A DNA stretch of 64,000 bases from Amycolatopsis nalaikhensis (lineage in GTDB: Bacteria > Actinomycetota > Actinomycetes > Mycobacteriales > Pseudonocardiaceae). The notes beneath the pieces are model-generated. The model was not told the origin of the DNA. It saw nothing but the letters and a program-made list of their open reading frames with translations, and ran no database searches. Below are positions 49,329-58,765 of the stretch, piece after piece (the stretch's first letter is position 1; every line of letters starts with the position of its first letter). Location of the stretch: contig NZ_CP127173.1 in NCBI RefSeq assembly GCF_030264295.1, forward strand, positions 4,657,501 to 4,721,500, in the 5' to 3' direction. The translations under genes were made by a program, and so were the position numbers.

Positions 49329-49769
49329 GTGAAGACCAAACTGGGGTTGATCCTGGCCGCCGGCCTGCTGCTCGCGGGCTGTGGCGTCGGCACGGTCCCG
49401 CCGAAGGACACCGGGAGCATCGGCGTCCTCGATGCTCCGACGTCGACGTCCTCGACGTACTCCGTTCCGGCCACGACCGAAACGCCCACCACGACCGAAG
49501 CGCCGCCGTCCACGACCGTGCCCGCGCCCGCGCCCGCGGTGAAGACGACGACGCCGAAGCCCCAGGCGCCGAGGACGACCGCGCAGGCGGCCCCGCAGCC
49601 GACCGGGTGCGGCGCCGACTACTACCGCAACTCCGACGGCAACTGCGTCCACCGGCCCAGCGACAACCCCGCCGGCGCGACGGCCCTCTGCAAGGACGGC
49701 AGCTACAGCTACAGCCAGCACCGTTCGGGCACCTGCTCAGGCCACGGAGGCGTCCGCACCTGGCTGTGA
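49329..49769 (+). CDS. DUF3761 domain lipoprotein
   Basis: A 146-aa protein from GTG 49329 behind AAGGAG. A lipoprotein signal peptide ends in the lipobox LLAGC (Cys20). A Thr/Pro-rich wall-spanning linker follows (about 35-95). The C-terminal domain holds CGADYYRNSDGNCVHRP and LCKDGSYSYSQHRSGTCSGHGG, the DUF3761 pattern with four to five cysteines likely paired as disulfides. It is anchored on the outer face of the membrane; function unknown. The divergent two-component operon shares its 88-bp promoter region. Confidence 0.85.
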   Translation: MKTKLGLILAAGLLLAGCGVGTVPPKDTGSIGVLDAPTSTSSTYSVPATTETPTTTEAPPSTTVPAPAPAVKTTTPKPQAPRTTAQAAPQPTGCGADYYRNSDGNCVHRPSDNPAGATALCKDGSYSYSQHRSGTCSGHGGVRTWL

Positions 49770-49794
49770 CGAAATCACTATTCGAGCGGAAACC

Positions 49795-49850
49795 GACCAG
49801 TACGTAGGTACAGTGCATGAAGTTGCATGATGTGTACTAACTACGCACTG
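49795..49850 (+). promoter_or_regulatory. AT-rich promoter/operator island before MFS gene
   Basis: A rare AT-rich patch containing TACGTAGGTAC, two copies of TGCATGA (10 nt apart) and GTACTAACTAC. The direct repeat and the partly symmetrical GTAC words suggest a regulator site overlapping the promoter of the transporter gene. No regulator gene is adjacent. Confidence 0.5.
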
Positions 49851-49858
49851 GGGGTGCC

Positions 49859-51258
49859 GTGTCCGGACGGTCCGGCCGCGCGATCGTCGTCGTGCTCGCG
49901 TCGTGCGGGCTGGTCGCCTCGTTCATGCAGACGCTGGTCGTGCCGCTCATCCCGGTGTTCCCACGGCTGCTGAACGCCTCGCCCGCCGACGCGTCGTGGG
50001 TGGTCACCGTGACGCTGCTGGCCGCGTCCGTCATCACCCCGGTCAGCGGGCGGCTCGGCGACCTCTACGGCAAGCGCCGGATGATCCTCGTCAGCCTCGC
50101 GCTGCTCATCGCCGGTTCGGTCGTGTCCGCGACGACCAGCACCCTCGTGTTCCACATCATCGGCCGCGGCCTGCAGGGCTGCGCGATGGGCGTCATCCCG
50201 CTCGGCATCAGCATCATGCGCGACGAGCTCCGCCCGAACGCGTCGGCGGCGCGATCTCCCTGATGAGCGCGACGCTCGGGGTCGGCGGCGCGATCGGGCT
50301 GCCGGTCGCGGCGCTCGTCGCCGAGAACGCCGACTGGCACGCGCTCTTCTGGACCGCCGCCGGCCTCGGGCTGGCGTGCGCGGTGCTGATCCTCACCGTG
50401 GTGCCGGAGTCGCCGCTGCGGACGCCGGCGCCGTTCGACTTCTTCGGCGCGTTCGGCCTGGCCGCCGGATTGCTCTGCTTGCTGCTGCCTGTGGTCAAGG
50501 GCGGCACGTGGGGCTGGACGAGCGCGCCGACGCTCGGGTTCGCGGCCGCGGCCGTCGTCGTCCTGGTCGTGTGGGGTGCCTACCAGCTGCGCCGCCGCGA
50601 CCCGCTGGTCGACCTCCGCGTGTCCTCCCGCCGCCCGGTGCTGTTCACGAACCTGGCGTCGATCATGGTCGGCTTCGCGTTGTACGCGATGGCGTTGTCG
50701 TTCCCGCAGCTGCTGCAGGCCCCGGCGTCGACCGGCTACGGGCTGGGGCAGTCGATGGTCGAGTCGGGCCTCACGCTCGCCCCGAACGGCCTGGTGATGA
50801 TGCTGCTCTCACCGGTTTCGGCGCGGCTGATCGCGCGGTTCGGCCCGCGTCCGACGCTGATGAGCGGTGCGCTGGTGATCGCGGTCGGGTACGCGTTCGC
50901 GATCGTGCTGATGGACAACGCGCTCGAGCTCATCACGGCGTCGGTCATCATCGGCGCCGGCGTGGGCATCGCGTACGCGGCGATGCCCGCCCTGATCATG
51001 GGCTCGGTGCCGGTCACCGAAACGGCGTCCGCGAACGGCCTGAACTCCCTGATGCGCTCGGTGGGCACGGCGGTTTCGAGCGCGGTGATGGCGGCGATGC
51101 TGGCCCAGCTGACGATCACCGTCGGCGGGCTGCCGGTGCCGTCGCTGTTCGGCTTCCGCGCGACGTTCGCGGTGGCGGCCTTCGCCGCGCTCGCGGGCGT
51201 CGTGCTCGCGGCGCTGGTCCCGCGGACGCGGACGGCGCCGGAGCTCGTCGCCGCCTAG
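49859..51258 (+). CDS. MFS transporter (DHA2-type), frameshifted
   Basis: From GTG 49859 the first 134 codons encode helices 1-4 with the MFS motif GRLGDLYGKRRM, then end prematurely (RPNASAARSP). The rest continues in the next frame (RVGGAISLMSATLGVGGAIG) to TAG 51258. Restoring one G near 50236 (CCGAACG to CCGGAACG) rejoins them into a protein of about 466 aa with 14 predicted helices. The family exports drugs or metabolites by proton antiport. The lesion is a single missing base in otherwise pristine sequence, so a sequencing error is plausible. It overlaps the convergent methyltransferase gene by 4 nt. Confidence 0.85.
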
Positions 51259-52061
51259 TCCTTGCGCGCCACCAGCGCCAGCCCGCCGCACTCCGCCGGG
51301 TCGGCGGGGACGTCCGCCGGGGAGTCCGGCCGCCACTCGGGGATGAATACGACGCCGGGGTCGAGGATCTCGAAGCCGTCGACCAGCGCGCGCAGCTCGT
51401 CGGCCGAGCGCGGCGTGACGGGGTTCGCGCTCTTCTGGTACATCGCGACCGCGCGGGCCGTGCCGTCGCTCTGCTGCTCGTAGGTCGCCGAGGACAGCGC
51501 GAGGTAGCTGCCGGGCGCGAGCGCGTCGCGGTAGGCGGCGATCAGCCGGGCCGGGTCGCGCTCGTCCGGGATGAAGTGCACGAACAGCGCCATCACGACC
51601 ATCACCGGCTGGTCGAGGTCCAGCATCATCTCGGTGGTCTCGTGTTCGAGGACGTCTTCCGGGAACTCGGCGTCGGCGTGCACCATCGCGGCGTTCTCGT
51701 TGTCTTCGAGCACGATTTCGCTGTGCGCGACCGCGACGGGCTCGTTGTCGACGTAGACGACCCGCGCCCGCGGATCGACGGCGTGGGCGACCTCGTGCAC
51801 GTGCCCGACGGTCGGCATGCCGGAGCCGATGTCGAGGAACTGCCGGACGCCCTGGTCCAGCCCGAACCGGATGGCGCGGCGCAGCCACTGCCGGTTCAGC
51901 TGCGCCCGCTGCCGCGCGTTCGGCTGCGCGGCGAGCACCTGCTCGGCGAACATCCGGTCGACGGCGTAGTTGAGCTCGCCGCCGAGGATGTAGTCGTAGA
52001 CCCGCGCGGGGTTGGGCTTGTCGAGGTCGATGCCCCGCCTCGCGTAGTCGTCTTCGCTCAT
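51255..52061 (-). CDS. SAM-dependent methyltransferase, PF04672-type (copy A)
   Basis: A 268-aa protein from ATG 52061. Family marks: RVYDYILGGELNYAVDR, then QFLDIGSGMPTVGHVHE as SAM-binding motif I, VVYVDNEPVAVAHSE as motif II and FVHFIPDERDPA. This family (formerly DUF574) is greatly expanded in actinomycetes, often near regulators or specialised metabolism genes. Methyl acceptors are unknown. It is the last of three tandem paralogues and follows copy B by 38 nt. Confidence 0.88.
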   Translation of the reverse strand: MSEDDYARRGIDLDKPNPARVYDYILGGELNYAVDRMFAEQVLAAQPNARQRAQLNRQWLRRAIRFGLDQGVRQFLDIGSGMPTVGHVHEVAHAVDPRARVVYVDNEPVAVAHSEIVLEDNENAAMVHADAEFPEDVLEHETTEMMLDLDQPVMVVMALFVHFIPDERDPARLIAAYRDALAPGSYLALSSATYEQQSDGTARAVAMYQKSANPVTPRSADELRALVDGFEILDPGVVFIPEWRPDSPADVPADPAECGGLALVARKD

Positions 52062-52099
52062 TCGCCGCTCCGGAAGATCAGGTGTGCCACCGACAATAG

Positions 52100-52906
52100 C
52101 TAGTTCTTGCGCGCGACGAGCGCGAGCTGGCTGGCCAGCTCCGGGTGCTCGCCGACTTCGGCGGGATCGTCCGGCCGCCATTCCGGGATGAACACGATCC
52201 CCGGCGGCAGGATTTCGAGGCCCTTCACCAACGCGCGCAGCTCTTCCCGCGACCGCGCGACGACGTTCGTGCCGCTGTTCCGGTACAGCTCGGCCGCGCG
52301 GCGCACCTCTTCGCCCTGCCCCTCGAAGGTGCCCGACGACAGCGCGAGGTAGCTGCCGAGCGCGAGCACGTCGGTGTACGCGGCGATCAACCCGGCAGGG
52401 TCGCGCTCGTCCGGGATGAAGTGCACGAACGCGGCCATGATCACCATCACCGGTTCGGCGAAGTCCAGCAGCCGCTCGGTCGTGGGGTGCTCCAGGACGT
52501 CGTCCGGGTACTCGGCGTCGGCGTGCACCATCGCCGCGTTGTCGTTGTCCTGCAGCACGATCTCGCTGTGCGCGACGGCGACCGGCTCGTTGTCCACGTA
52601 GACCACGCGCGACGCCGGGTCGATCGCCTGGGCGACCTCGTGCACGTGCCCGACCGTCGGCATGCCCGAGCCGATGTCCAGGAACTGCCGGATCCCGTGC
52701 TCGGCGCCGAACCGGACGACCCGGCGCAGCCACTTCCGGTTCAGCAGCGCCAGCTCCCGCGACTCCGGGCGCACCTGCAGGATCTGCTCGGCGAACACCC
52801 GGTCGACGGCGTAGTTGAGCTTGCCGCCGATCAGGTAGTCGTAGACGCGCGCCGCGTTCGGCTTGTCGAAGTCGATCCCGCGCTTCGCCAGTTCGTCCTC
52901 GGTCAT
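52100..52906 (-). CDS. SAM-dependent methyltransferase, PF04672-type (copy B)
   Basis: A 268-aa paralogue of copy A from ATG 52906, with RVYDYLIGGKLNYAVDR, FLDIGSGMPTVGHVHE, YVDNEPVAVAHSE and FVHFIPDERDPAG. Its start overlaps the stop of copy C by 4 nt (ATGA), so translation is coupled. The C-terminal FIPEWRPDDPAE and a closing ARK motif are shared by all three copies. Confidence 0.88.
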   Translation of the reverse strand: MTEDELAKRGIDFDKPNAARVYDYLIGGKLNYAVDRVFAEQILQVRPESRELALLNRKWLRRVVRFGAEHGIRQFLDIGSGMPTVGHVHEVAQAIDPASRVVYVDNEPVAVAHSEIVLQDNDNAAMVHADAEYPDDVLEHPTTERLLDFAEPVMVIMAAFVHFIPDERDPAGLIAAYTDVLALGSYLALSSGTFEGQGEEVRRAAELYRNSGTNVVARSREELRALVKGLEILPPGIVFIPEWRPDDPAEVGEHPELASQLALVARKN

Positions 52907-53700
52907 TTCCGCCCCACCAGCGCCAGCCCGCCCGACCGTTCCGGCGGGTCCTCGAGCGGTTCGTCGGGCCGCCACTCGGGGGTGAACACGACTCCCGGCG
53001 GCAGGATCTCGAAGCCGTCGGCCAGCGCGCGAAGCTCGTCGGAGGAACGCAGCGTCAGCGGGGTGCCGCTCTGCTCGTACAGCGCGACCGAGCGCCGCGA
53101 CTCCTCGCCCTGGCCATCCCACGTCGCCGACGACAGCGCGAGGTAGCTGCCCGGCGCGAGCACGTCGGCGTACTTGGCGATCAGTCCGGCGGGGTCGCGC
53201 TCGTCGGGGATGAAGTGCACGAACGCGGCCATGATCACCATCACCGGGTCGCCGAAGTCCAGCATCGCCCGCGTGGTCGGGTGCGCCAGGACCTCGTCCG
53301 GGTACTCGGCGTCAGCCTGCACCATCGCCGCGTTCTCGTTGTCCTCCAGCACGATTTCGCTGTGCGTGACGGCGATCGGCTCGTTGTCGACGTACACCAC
53401 CTTCGACGCCGGGTCGATCGCCTGGACGACCTCGTGCACGTGCCCGACCGTCGGCATCCCCGAGCCGATGTCGAGGAACTGCCGGACACCCCGATCCGCG
53501 GCGAACCGCACGGCGCGCCGCAGCCACGCCCGGTTGACCAGCGCCATGTGCCGCGCGGACGGCAGCACCTCGAGGATCCGGTCGGCGAACGCGCGGTCGA
53601 CGGCGTAGTTGAGCTTGCCGCCGATCAGGTAGTCGTACACGCGCGCGGCGTTCGGTCTTTCGAGGTCGACGCCGCGCTTCGCGTGTTCGTCGTCGCTCAT
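52903..53700 (-). CDS. SAM-dependent methyltransferase, PF04672-type (copy C)
   Basis: A 265-aa paralogue from ATG 53700 and the first gene of the three-gene run. Motif I is FLDIGSGMPTVGHVHE, motif II YVDNEPIAVTHSE, and the family N-terminus RVYDYLIGGKLNYAVDR. The 41-bp gap to the upstream thiamine-enzyme gene contains CGATATCG but no clear terminator, so the methyltransferases may be read through from it. Confidence 0.88.
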   Translation of the reverse strand: MSDDEHAKRGVDLERPNAARVYDYLIGGKLNYAVDRAFADRILEVLPSARHMALVNRAWLRRAVRFAADRGVRQFLDIGSGMPTVGHVHEVVQAIDPASKVVYVDNEPIAVTHSEIVLEDNENAAMVQADAEYPDEVLAHPTTRAMLDFGDPVMVIMAAFVHFIPDERDPAGLIAKYADVLAPGSYLALSSATWDGQGEESRRSVALYEQSGTPLTLRSSDELRALADGFEILPPGVVFTPEWRPDEPLEDPPERSGGLALVGRK

Positions 53701-53741
53701 CCACCGCTCCCGGGTCCAGTGTGCCGGTGACGATATCGGGA

Positions 53742-55304
53742 TCAGAGCAGCGGCGGCACCACGGCGTCGATGAGGTGCGGACCGGGCTCGGCGAAGGCGC
53801 GCTGCAGCTGCTCGGCGAGCTCTTCGGCGGTCGTCGCGCGGGTCGCGGGCACGCCCATGCCCTCCGCGATCTTCACGAAGTCCATGTCCGGCCGCGAGAG
53901 GTCGAGCAGCTCGTTCGCCTTCGGGCCGCCCGAAGCCGCCCCGACTCGCTGCAGTTCCATCCGCAGGATCGCGTACGCGCGGTTGTTGAGCAGCACCGTC
54001 GTGACGTTGAGGTTCTCCCGCGCCTGCGTCCACAACGCCGAGATCGTGTACAGCGCACTGCCGTCCGATTGCAGGTTCAGCACCGGCCGGTCCGGCGCGG
54101 CGACGGCCGCCCCGGTCGCCACCGGCATGCCGTAGCCGATCGCGCCGCCGGTCAGCGTCAGGATGTCGTGCCGCGGCGCGCCCGCCGTCGCCGTCGGCAG
54201 CAGCAGTCCGGACGTGTTCGCCTCGTCGGCGATGATCGCGTTCTCCGGCAGCAGCGCGCCGATGACGTCGACCCAGTTCTGCGGGGTCAGCGGCCCGCTC
54301 GGCAGCGCGGGCCGCGACGCCTGCGCCAGCACGGGTTCGGTGTCCGCGGCGACGAGATCCGCGACCTCGGTCAGCGCGCGCGTGATGTCCTGCCCGACTG
54401 CCGCGAGCGTGTGCACCTGGGCGCCGTCGGGCACCAGATCGCTCGGCTTGCCCGGGTAGGCGAAGAACGACACCGGCGCCTTCGCACCCGCGACGACGAC
54501 GTGCTTGATCCCGTCGAGCTGGTAGGTGACCTGCTCGGCGAGGTAGCCGAGCCGTTCGATCGCCGGCAGTCCGGCGCCGCGCTCGAGTCGCGCGGGGAAC
54601 GTCTCGACGAACACCTTCGCGCCGGTCGCGGCGGCGATCCGGCTGGCCGCGCGCAGTCCTTCTTCGCGGCACGCGCTGCCGCCGATGAGCAGCGCGACCG
54701 GCTCTCCGGCGCCGAAGACCTCGGCGACGTCCTTGACGGTCGTGGCGTCGACGGCCTGCGCGACGCGCGGCGGAATCGGCGCGCAGGTCTCGCCGCCCTC
54801 GCCCCACGAAGCGTCCGCGGGGAGGATGAGCGTCGCGACGCGGCCGGGCGCGTCCTGCGACGCGGCGACCGCGGCGGCGGCGTCGGCCCCGACGTCCTTG
54901 GTGTGCTCCGAGCGGCGCACCCACCCTTCCAGCGAGCCCGCGACGGCCTCGATGTCCGACTCCAGCGGCGCGTCGTACTGCTTGTGGTAGGTCGCGTGGT
55001 CGCCGACGACGTTCACGATCGGCGTGTGCGCGCGGCGCGCGTTGTGCAGGTTCGCCAGGCCGTTGCCCAGTCCGGGGCCGAGGTGCAGCAGCGTCGCGGC
55101 GGGCTTGTCCGCGATCCGCGCGTAGCCGTCCGCGGCACCGGTGACGACACCCTCGAACAGCGCGAGCACACCGCGCATCTCCGGCACGGTGTCGAGCGCG
55201 GCGACGAAGTGCATCTCCGACGTGCCGGGGTTCGCGAAGCACACTTCGACACCGGCGTCGACCAGCGTGCGGATCAGGGACTGGGCGCCGTTCAGCTCAC
55301 TCAT
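53742..55304 (-). CDS. Thiamine-diphosphate enzyme, acetolactate synthase large-subunit-like
   Basis: A 520-aa protein from ATG 55304. The ThDP-activating glutamate is in LALFEGVVTGAADGYAR, with an N-terminal CFANPGTSEMHFV. The cofactor-binding NLQSDGSALYTISALW ... LLNNRAYAIL corresponds to the GDG...NN motif, with GSD in place of GDG-like spacing. It resembles the acetolactate synthase/benzoylformate decarboxylase group. No small subunit gene is adjacent, so a biosynthetic acetolactate role is unlikely, and a 2-keto-acid decarboxylase or carboligase is more plausible. It overlaps the upstream FAD oxidase by 4 nt and probably uses the keto acid that enzyme makes (inference). Confidence 0.82.
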   Translation of the reverse strand: MSELNGAQSLIRTLVDAGVEVCFANPGTSEMHFVAALDTVPEMRGVLALFEGVVTGAADGYARIADKPAATLLHLGPGLGNGLANLHNARRAHTPIVNVVGDHATYHKQYDAPLESDIEAVAGSLEGWVRRSEHTKDVGADAAAAVAASQDAPGRVATLILPADASWGEGGETCAPIPPRVAQAVDATTVKDVAEVFGAGEPVALLIGGSACREEGLRAASRIAAATGAKVFVETFPARLERGAGLPAIERLGYLAEQVTYQLDGIKHVVVAGAKAPVSFFAYPGKPSDLVPDGAQVHTLAAVGQDITRALTEVADLVAADTEPVLAQASRPALPSGPLTPQNWVDVIGALLPENAIIADEANTSGLLLPTATAGAPRHDILTLTGGAIGYGMPVATGAAVAAPDRPVLNLQSDGSALYTISALWTQARENLNVTTVLLNNRAYAILRMELQRVGAASGGPKANELLDLSRPDMDFVKIAEGMGVPATRATTAEELAEQLQRAFAEPGPHLIDAVVPPLL

Positions 55305-56686
55305 GCGGTTCCTTCGGGGAAGAGAACGCCGGGGTTGAGGATCCCGGCGGGGTCGAAGCTCTGCTTGATCCGGCGCATCAGCTCGATCTTCGCCGGGTCT
55401 TCGAGGTCTTGGTGGTAGCCCGCCTTGGTGCGGCCGAGGCCGTGCTCGCCGGAGATCGCGCCGCCGAGTTCCATGGCGTAGGCGAAGATGTCGGTGAGCA
55501 GCTGCTTCCGCTTGGCGTCGTCCTTGCAGAAGATCGCGAAGTGGACGTTGCCGTCCCCGGCGTGCCCGCACCCGAGCGCACCGCCGCCGGCGGCCATGGC
55601 CAGCTCCCGCGACTTGGTGATGAACTGCGGCATCGCGGTCCGCGGCACCACGACGTCGATCACGTCGTCCGCGCCGGCCGCCTTCGCGGTCCAGAAGGCC
55701 TTCTCGCGGGCTTCGATGAGCTTGCGCGCGGCGGGCCCTTCGAGGACGTACACGTCGCTGGCGCCGAGTTCGCCGAGCAGCTCGCCGACTGTTTCGACGT
55801 CCTCGTCCAGCCGCCCGCTCTCGCGGTTTTCCAGCGCCACCACCAGGTACGCCTCGCACGTCTCGCGGATCTTGTCCGGGACGCCGAGCTCGAGCTTCTC
55901 GTTGTAGACGATGGCGGCCATCGTCAGGTTGTCGATGTACTCGAGGATGTGCGGCGCGAGCCCGCTGGAGACGATCGCCGGGACGGCGGCCATGACCTGG
56001 CCGAAGTCCCCGAAGGGAGCGAGCACGGTGGCGCCGTGGGTGAGCCGCGGGTGCAGCTTGACGGTGATCTCGGTGGCCAGCGCGAGCGTGCCCTCAGAAC
56101 CGATGATCAGTTGCGTGAGGTCATAGCCGGTGGAGATCTTCGACGTCTTGCCGCCGGTCCGGATGATCTCGCCGGTCGGCAGCACGGCTTGCAGGCCGAG
56201 GACGTTGTTGCGCGTGACGCCGTACTTCACGGCCCGCATGCCGCCGGCGTTGGTCCCGACGTTCCCGCCGACACTCGCGCTCAGCTCGCCGGGGTAGACG
56301 GTGTAGCTGAGCCCGGCTTCGGCGGTCTTGACGTCGAGTTCGGCGAGCGTGACACCGGGCTGGACGACGGCGACGTGGTTCCCGGTGTCGACTTCGAGCA
56401 CGGCGTTCATCCGCTCGAAGGAGATCAGCAGGCCGTCTTCGCGGGGACGCGCGGCTCCCGACAACCCGCTTCCGGAGCCTCGCGCGGTGACAGGCACGTT
56501 GTGCTCCGTAGCGGCCTTCAGCAGCTCCGCGACTTCTTCGGCGGTTGCCGGCTTCGCGACGTACGCAGGCTTCTGCGGCTCCGTCGTCAACGCTTCGTCG
56601 TGCGCGTAGTCCTCGGAGATCGCGTCACCGGTCAGCAGGTTCTTGTCCCCGACGATCTCGGCCAGCCGTGCCGCCACGTCGCCCAT
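55301..56686 (-). CDS. FAD-binding 2-hydroxyacid oxidase/dehydrogenase (GlcD family)
   Basis: A 461-aa protein from ATG 56686 after GGAGGAGAGG. The N-terminal PCMH FAD domain shows VPVTARGSGSGLSGAA, VQPGVTLAELD, YPGELSASVGGNVGTNAGG and IIGSEGTLAL. The C-terminal FAD-linked oxidase domain ends with ALGCGHAGDGNVHF, ISGEHGLGRTK and FDPAGILNPG. These are the marks of glycolate oxidase GlcD / D-lactate dehydrogenase. It oxidises a D-2-hydroxy acid to a 2-keto acid. It forms an operon with the thiamine-dependent enzyme downstream, and two operator-like palindromes precede it. Confidence 0.88.
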   Translation of the reverse strand: MGDVAARLAEIVGDKNLLTGDAISEDYAHDEALTTEPQKPAYVAKPATAEEVAELLKAATEHNVPVTARGSGSGLSGAARPREDGLLISFERMNAVLEVDTGNHVAVVQPGVTLAELDVKTAEAGLSYTVYPGELSASVGGNVGTNAGGMRAVKYGVTRNNVLGLQAVLPTGEIIRTGGKTSKISTGYDLTQLIIGSEGTLALATEITVKLHPRLTHGATVLAPFGDFGQVMAAVPAIVSSGLAPHILEYIDNLTMAAIVYNEKLELGVPDKIRETCEAYLVVALENRESGRLDEDVETVGELLGELGASDVYVLEGPAARKLIEAREKAFWTAKAAGADDVIDVVVPRTAMPQFITKSRELAMAAGGGALGCGHAGDGNVHFAIFCKDDAKRKQLLTDIFAYAMELGGAISGEHGLGRTKAGYHQDLEDPAKIELMRRIKQSFDPAGILNPGVLFPEGTA

Positions 56687-56710
56687 CGACAGCCTCTCCT
56701 CCGCACCGTT

Positions 56711-56749
56711 GCTGTGGTTACCGCAGCGTAGTACGTACCGCCGGTACGT
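56711..56749. promoter_or_regulatory. Two adjacent palindromes upstream of GlcD-like gene
   Basis: GCTGTGGTTACCGCAGC (56711-56727) is a near palindrome with three central or unpaired positions. ACGTACCGCCGGTACGT (56733-56749) is a perfect palindrome around a central C. They lie 25-63 bp upstream of the oxidase start, in the promoter. No regulator gene is adjacent. Confidence 0.6.
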
Positions 56750-56774
56750 CGCTATGAAGGTTTTTCACATTTGG

Positions 56775-58335
56775 TCAGACGGTCTCGAAGTTGGCCATCA
56801 TGCCCATGTCTTCGTGCTCGGAGTTGTGGCAGTGGAACATGTACCGCCCCCGGTAGCCGTCGAACCGCGTGATCACCTCCACCGCCTCGCCCGGCCGCAG
56901 GCCGACGGTGTCCTTGAGCCCGCCGTCGAACGGCCCCGGCTCGCGGCCGCCGCGGGAAAGCACCCGGAAGGGCACCAGGTGCAGGTGGATCGGGTGGTGC
57001 AGGTCCGCGACGAACCGCCAGATCTCGACGTCGCCGAGCCGCGGCCGGACGTCCGTCCGGGTCGGCGAGTACACCTCGCCGCCGATCGTCCAGCCGTGCC
57101 TGCCCCCGGACGGCATGCCGCGGAAGGAGAACTCCCTGATCACTCTCGCCTGTGTCCGATTGAGCGGTTCGGTCGTGCTCAGCCGCTCCGGGATGTGGCT
57201 GTCCTCGGTGCCGCGCCGCGCGACGCGGAACCGCATCACGTGCGCGGTGCTCCCGCTGCCTGTCCGATTGAGCAGGGTGACTTCGGTGCCGACTGGGTAG
57301 CGCCCGAAGTCGACGACGGCGTCGTAGCGCTCGGCCGGCGCGATCGGCAGGTGGTCGTGCGCACGCGGCGCGTCGAGCAGGCCCTGGTCCGAACCGATCT
57401 GTGTGAACGCCGGACCCGCGGGCGGCGGCGGGTCGAGCGCGAGGTCGTAGCGGCGGGCGTTGGACGCGTTGAGCACCCGCAGCCGGTAGCGCGTCGCGGA
57501 CACCTCGGCGACCGGCCACGGCGCGCCGTTCACCAGGATGACGTCGCCGAGCACCCCGGCGACGTAGGGCTCCTCGACCCCGGGCACGGTGCTCAGCGTC
57601 GCGTCGAGGGACGGGTAGCGCATCGACCCGTCCGCGGCGAACGCGCGATCGGTGATCACCAGCGGCAGCTCCCGTTCGCCGCGCGGCAGCGGCAGAGCGT
57701 CTTCTTCGGCGTCGCGGACGAAGTGGAGCCCGGCGAGGCCGCGGTAGACCGCCGGACCGGTGAAGTCCATGCGGTGGTCGTGGTACCAGAGCATCGAGGC
57801 CCGCTGCTGCAACGGGTAGACGTAGTCGCGCACGCTCTGGGTGATCTTCGCGTCGGGGTCGACCATGCCGTGGTGCGTCATGCGCCAGCCTCCGGCGGGC
57901 AGCACCAGGTCGGTGGGGTAGCCGTCGGACTCCGGGGGCGTGCGGCCGCCGTGCAGGTGGACCACGGTCGGCACCGGGAAGCTCGTTGCGGTGCCGCACG
58001 ATCGTCGTCCGCCCGCTGCGCGACTCGATCGTCGGCCCGGGGAACGTGCCTTCGTAGCCCCAGATCGGCGTGCGCACCCTGGGCAGCAGCTCGACGGTCG
58101 CCTGCCGTTGGACGATCTCGTACCGGTCGGCGTCCGCGTCGCGCGCGACCGGCCGCAGCACGGTGGGGAGCGGCAGCGGCACCTGGAACGGTGGCGGCAG
58201 CGGCACCTCGCTGGTCAGCAGCTCCCCGGTGACCGCGGCGCGGCCGAGCAACCGCGGCCCGGCGAGGCCCGCGGCCAGCAGGACACCCGCGCCGCCGGAC
58301 AGGCCGAGGAACCGGCGCCTGGACAGCCCGCTCAT
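56775..58335 (-). CDS. Tat-exported multicopper oxidase, frameshifted
   Basis: From ATG 58335 the protein begins with a Tat signal (SRRRFLGLSGGAGVLLAAGL). The first cupredoxin domain runs until RHRNELP, where one extra C at about 57979 changes frame. The next frame carries VPTVVHLHGG and the rest to TGA 56775. All four copper motifs are intact across the two frames: HLHGG, WYHDH, HPIHLH and HCHNSEHEDMGM. Joined it is about 520 aa, CotA/laccase-like, and would oxidise metals or phenols outside the membrane. The single-base lesion is either recent inactivation or a read error. It is translationally coupled to the small membrane protein gene upstream. Confidence 0.87.
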
Positions 58336-58688
58336 CGCCAGATCCCGACGAGGGTGACGACGGCGAGGCTGACGAGCGCGACTCCGAGCGGGACGTGCAG
58401 CCCGAGCGCGCCGGCCAGACCGGCGAAGTACTGCGCGGTCTCTCCGAGAAGCAGCAGCACGCTCGCCCAGAACGGCCACCGCGGCCCGCCGCGCCTCCAG
58501 AGCAGCGCCGTCGGCACCAGCTGTGCCAGCGCGAGGGAGAAGACCAGGTTCGCGCCGAACCGGTGCACCGCGAGCATGCCGTAGTCGCCGGTCAGGTAGC
58601 TGCCCGCGAAGACCGGCTGGCCGAAGATCGCGACGGCGTGCGCGGTGACGAACCCGCGCGTGGCCCCCAGGAATTTCGTCTTGATCAC
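58332..58688 (-). CDS. Small integral membrane protein
   Basis: A 118-aa protein with four predicted membrane helices (FVTAHAVAIFGQPVFAGSYL, GANLVFSLALAQLVPTALLW, PFWASVLLLLGETAQYFAGL, VPLGVALVSLAVVTLVGIW). Its TGA overlaps the ATG of the multicopper oxidase. The second and third helices carry His and Glu residues that could bind a quinone or heme, but this is a guess. It is likely a membrane partner of the oxidase. Divergent from the LysR gene across 77 bp. Confidence 0.75.
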   Translation of the reverse strand: MIKTKFLGATRGFVTAHAVAIFGQPVFAGSYLTGDYGMLAVHRFGANLVFSLALAQLVPTALLWRRGGPRWPFWASVLLLLGETAQYFAGLAGALGLHVPLGVALVSLAVVTLVGIWR

Positions 58689-58765
58689 GCAAACGACGTT
58701 AAGAGCGTCAATCTATGCTGTCCAAGACCGAAAACGGCATGAAGTCATGACTCCGAGGCTATGAA

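Noticed and set aside
58170..58250. Short GGCGGCAGCGGCACCT direct repeat in the multicopper oxidase gene
   Set aside because: It encodes a Pro/Leu-rich linker and is a simple consequence of repeated VPLP residues.
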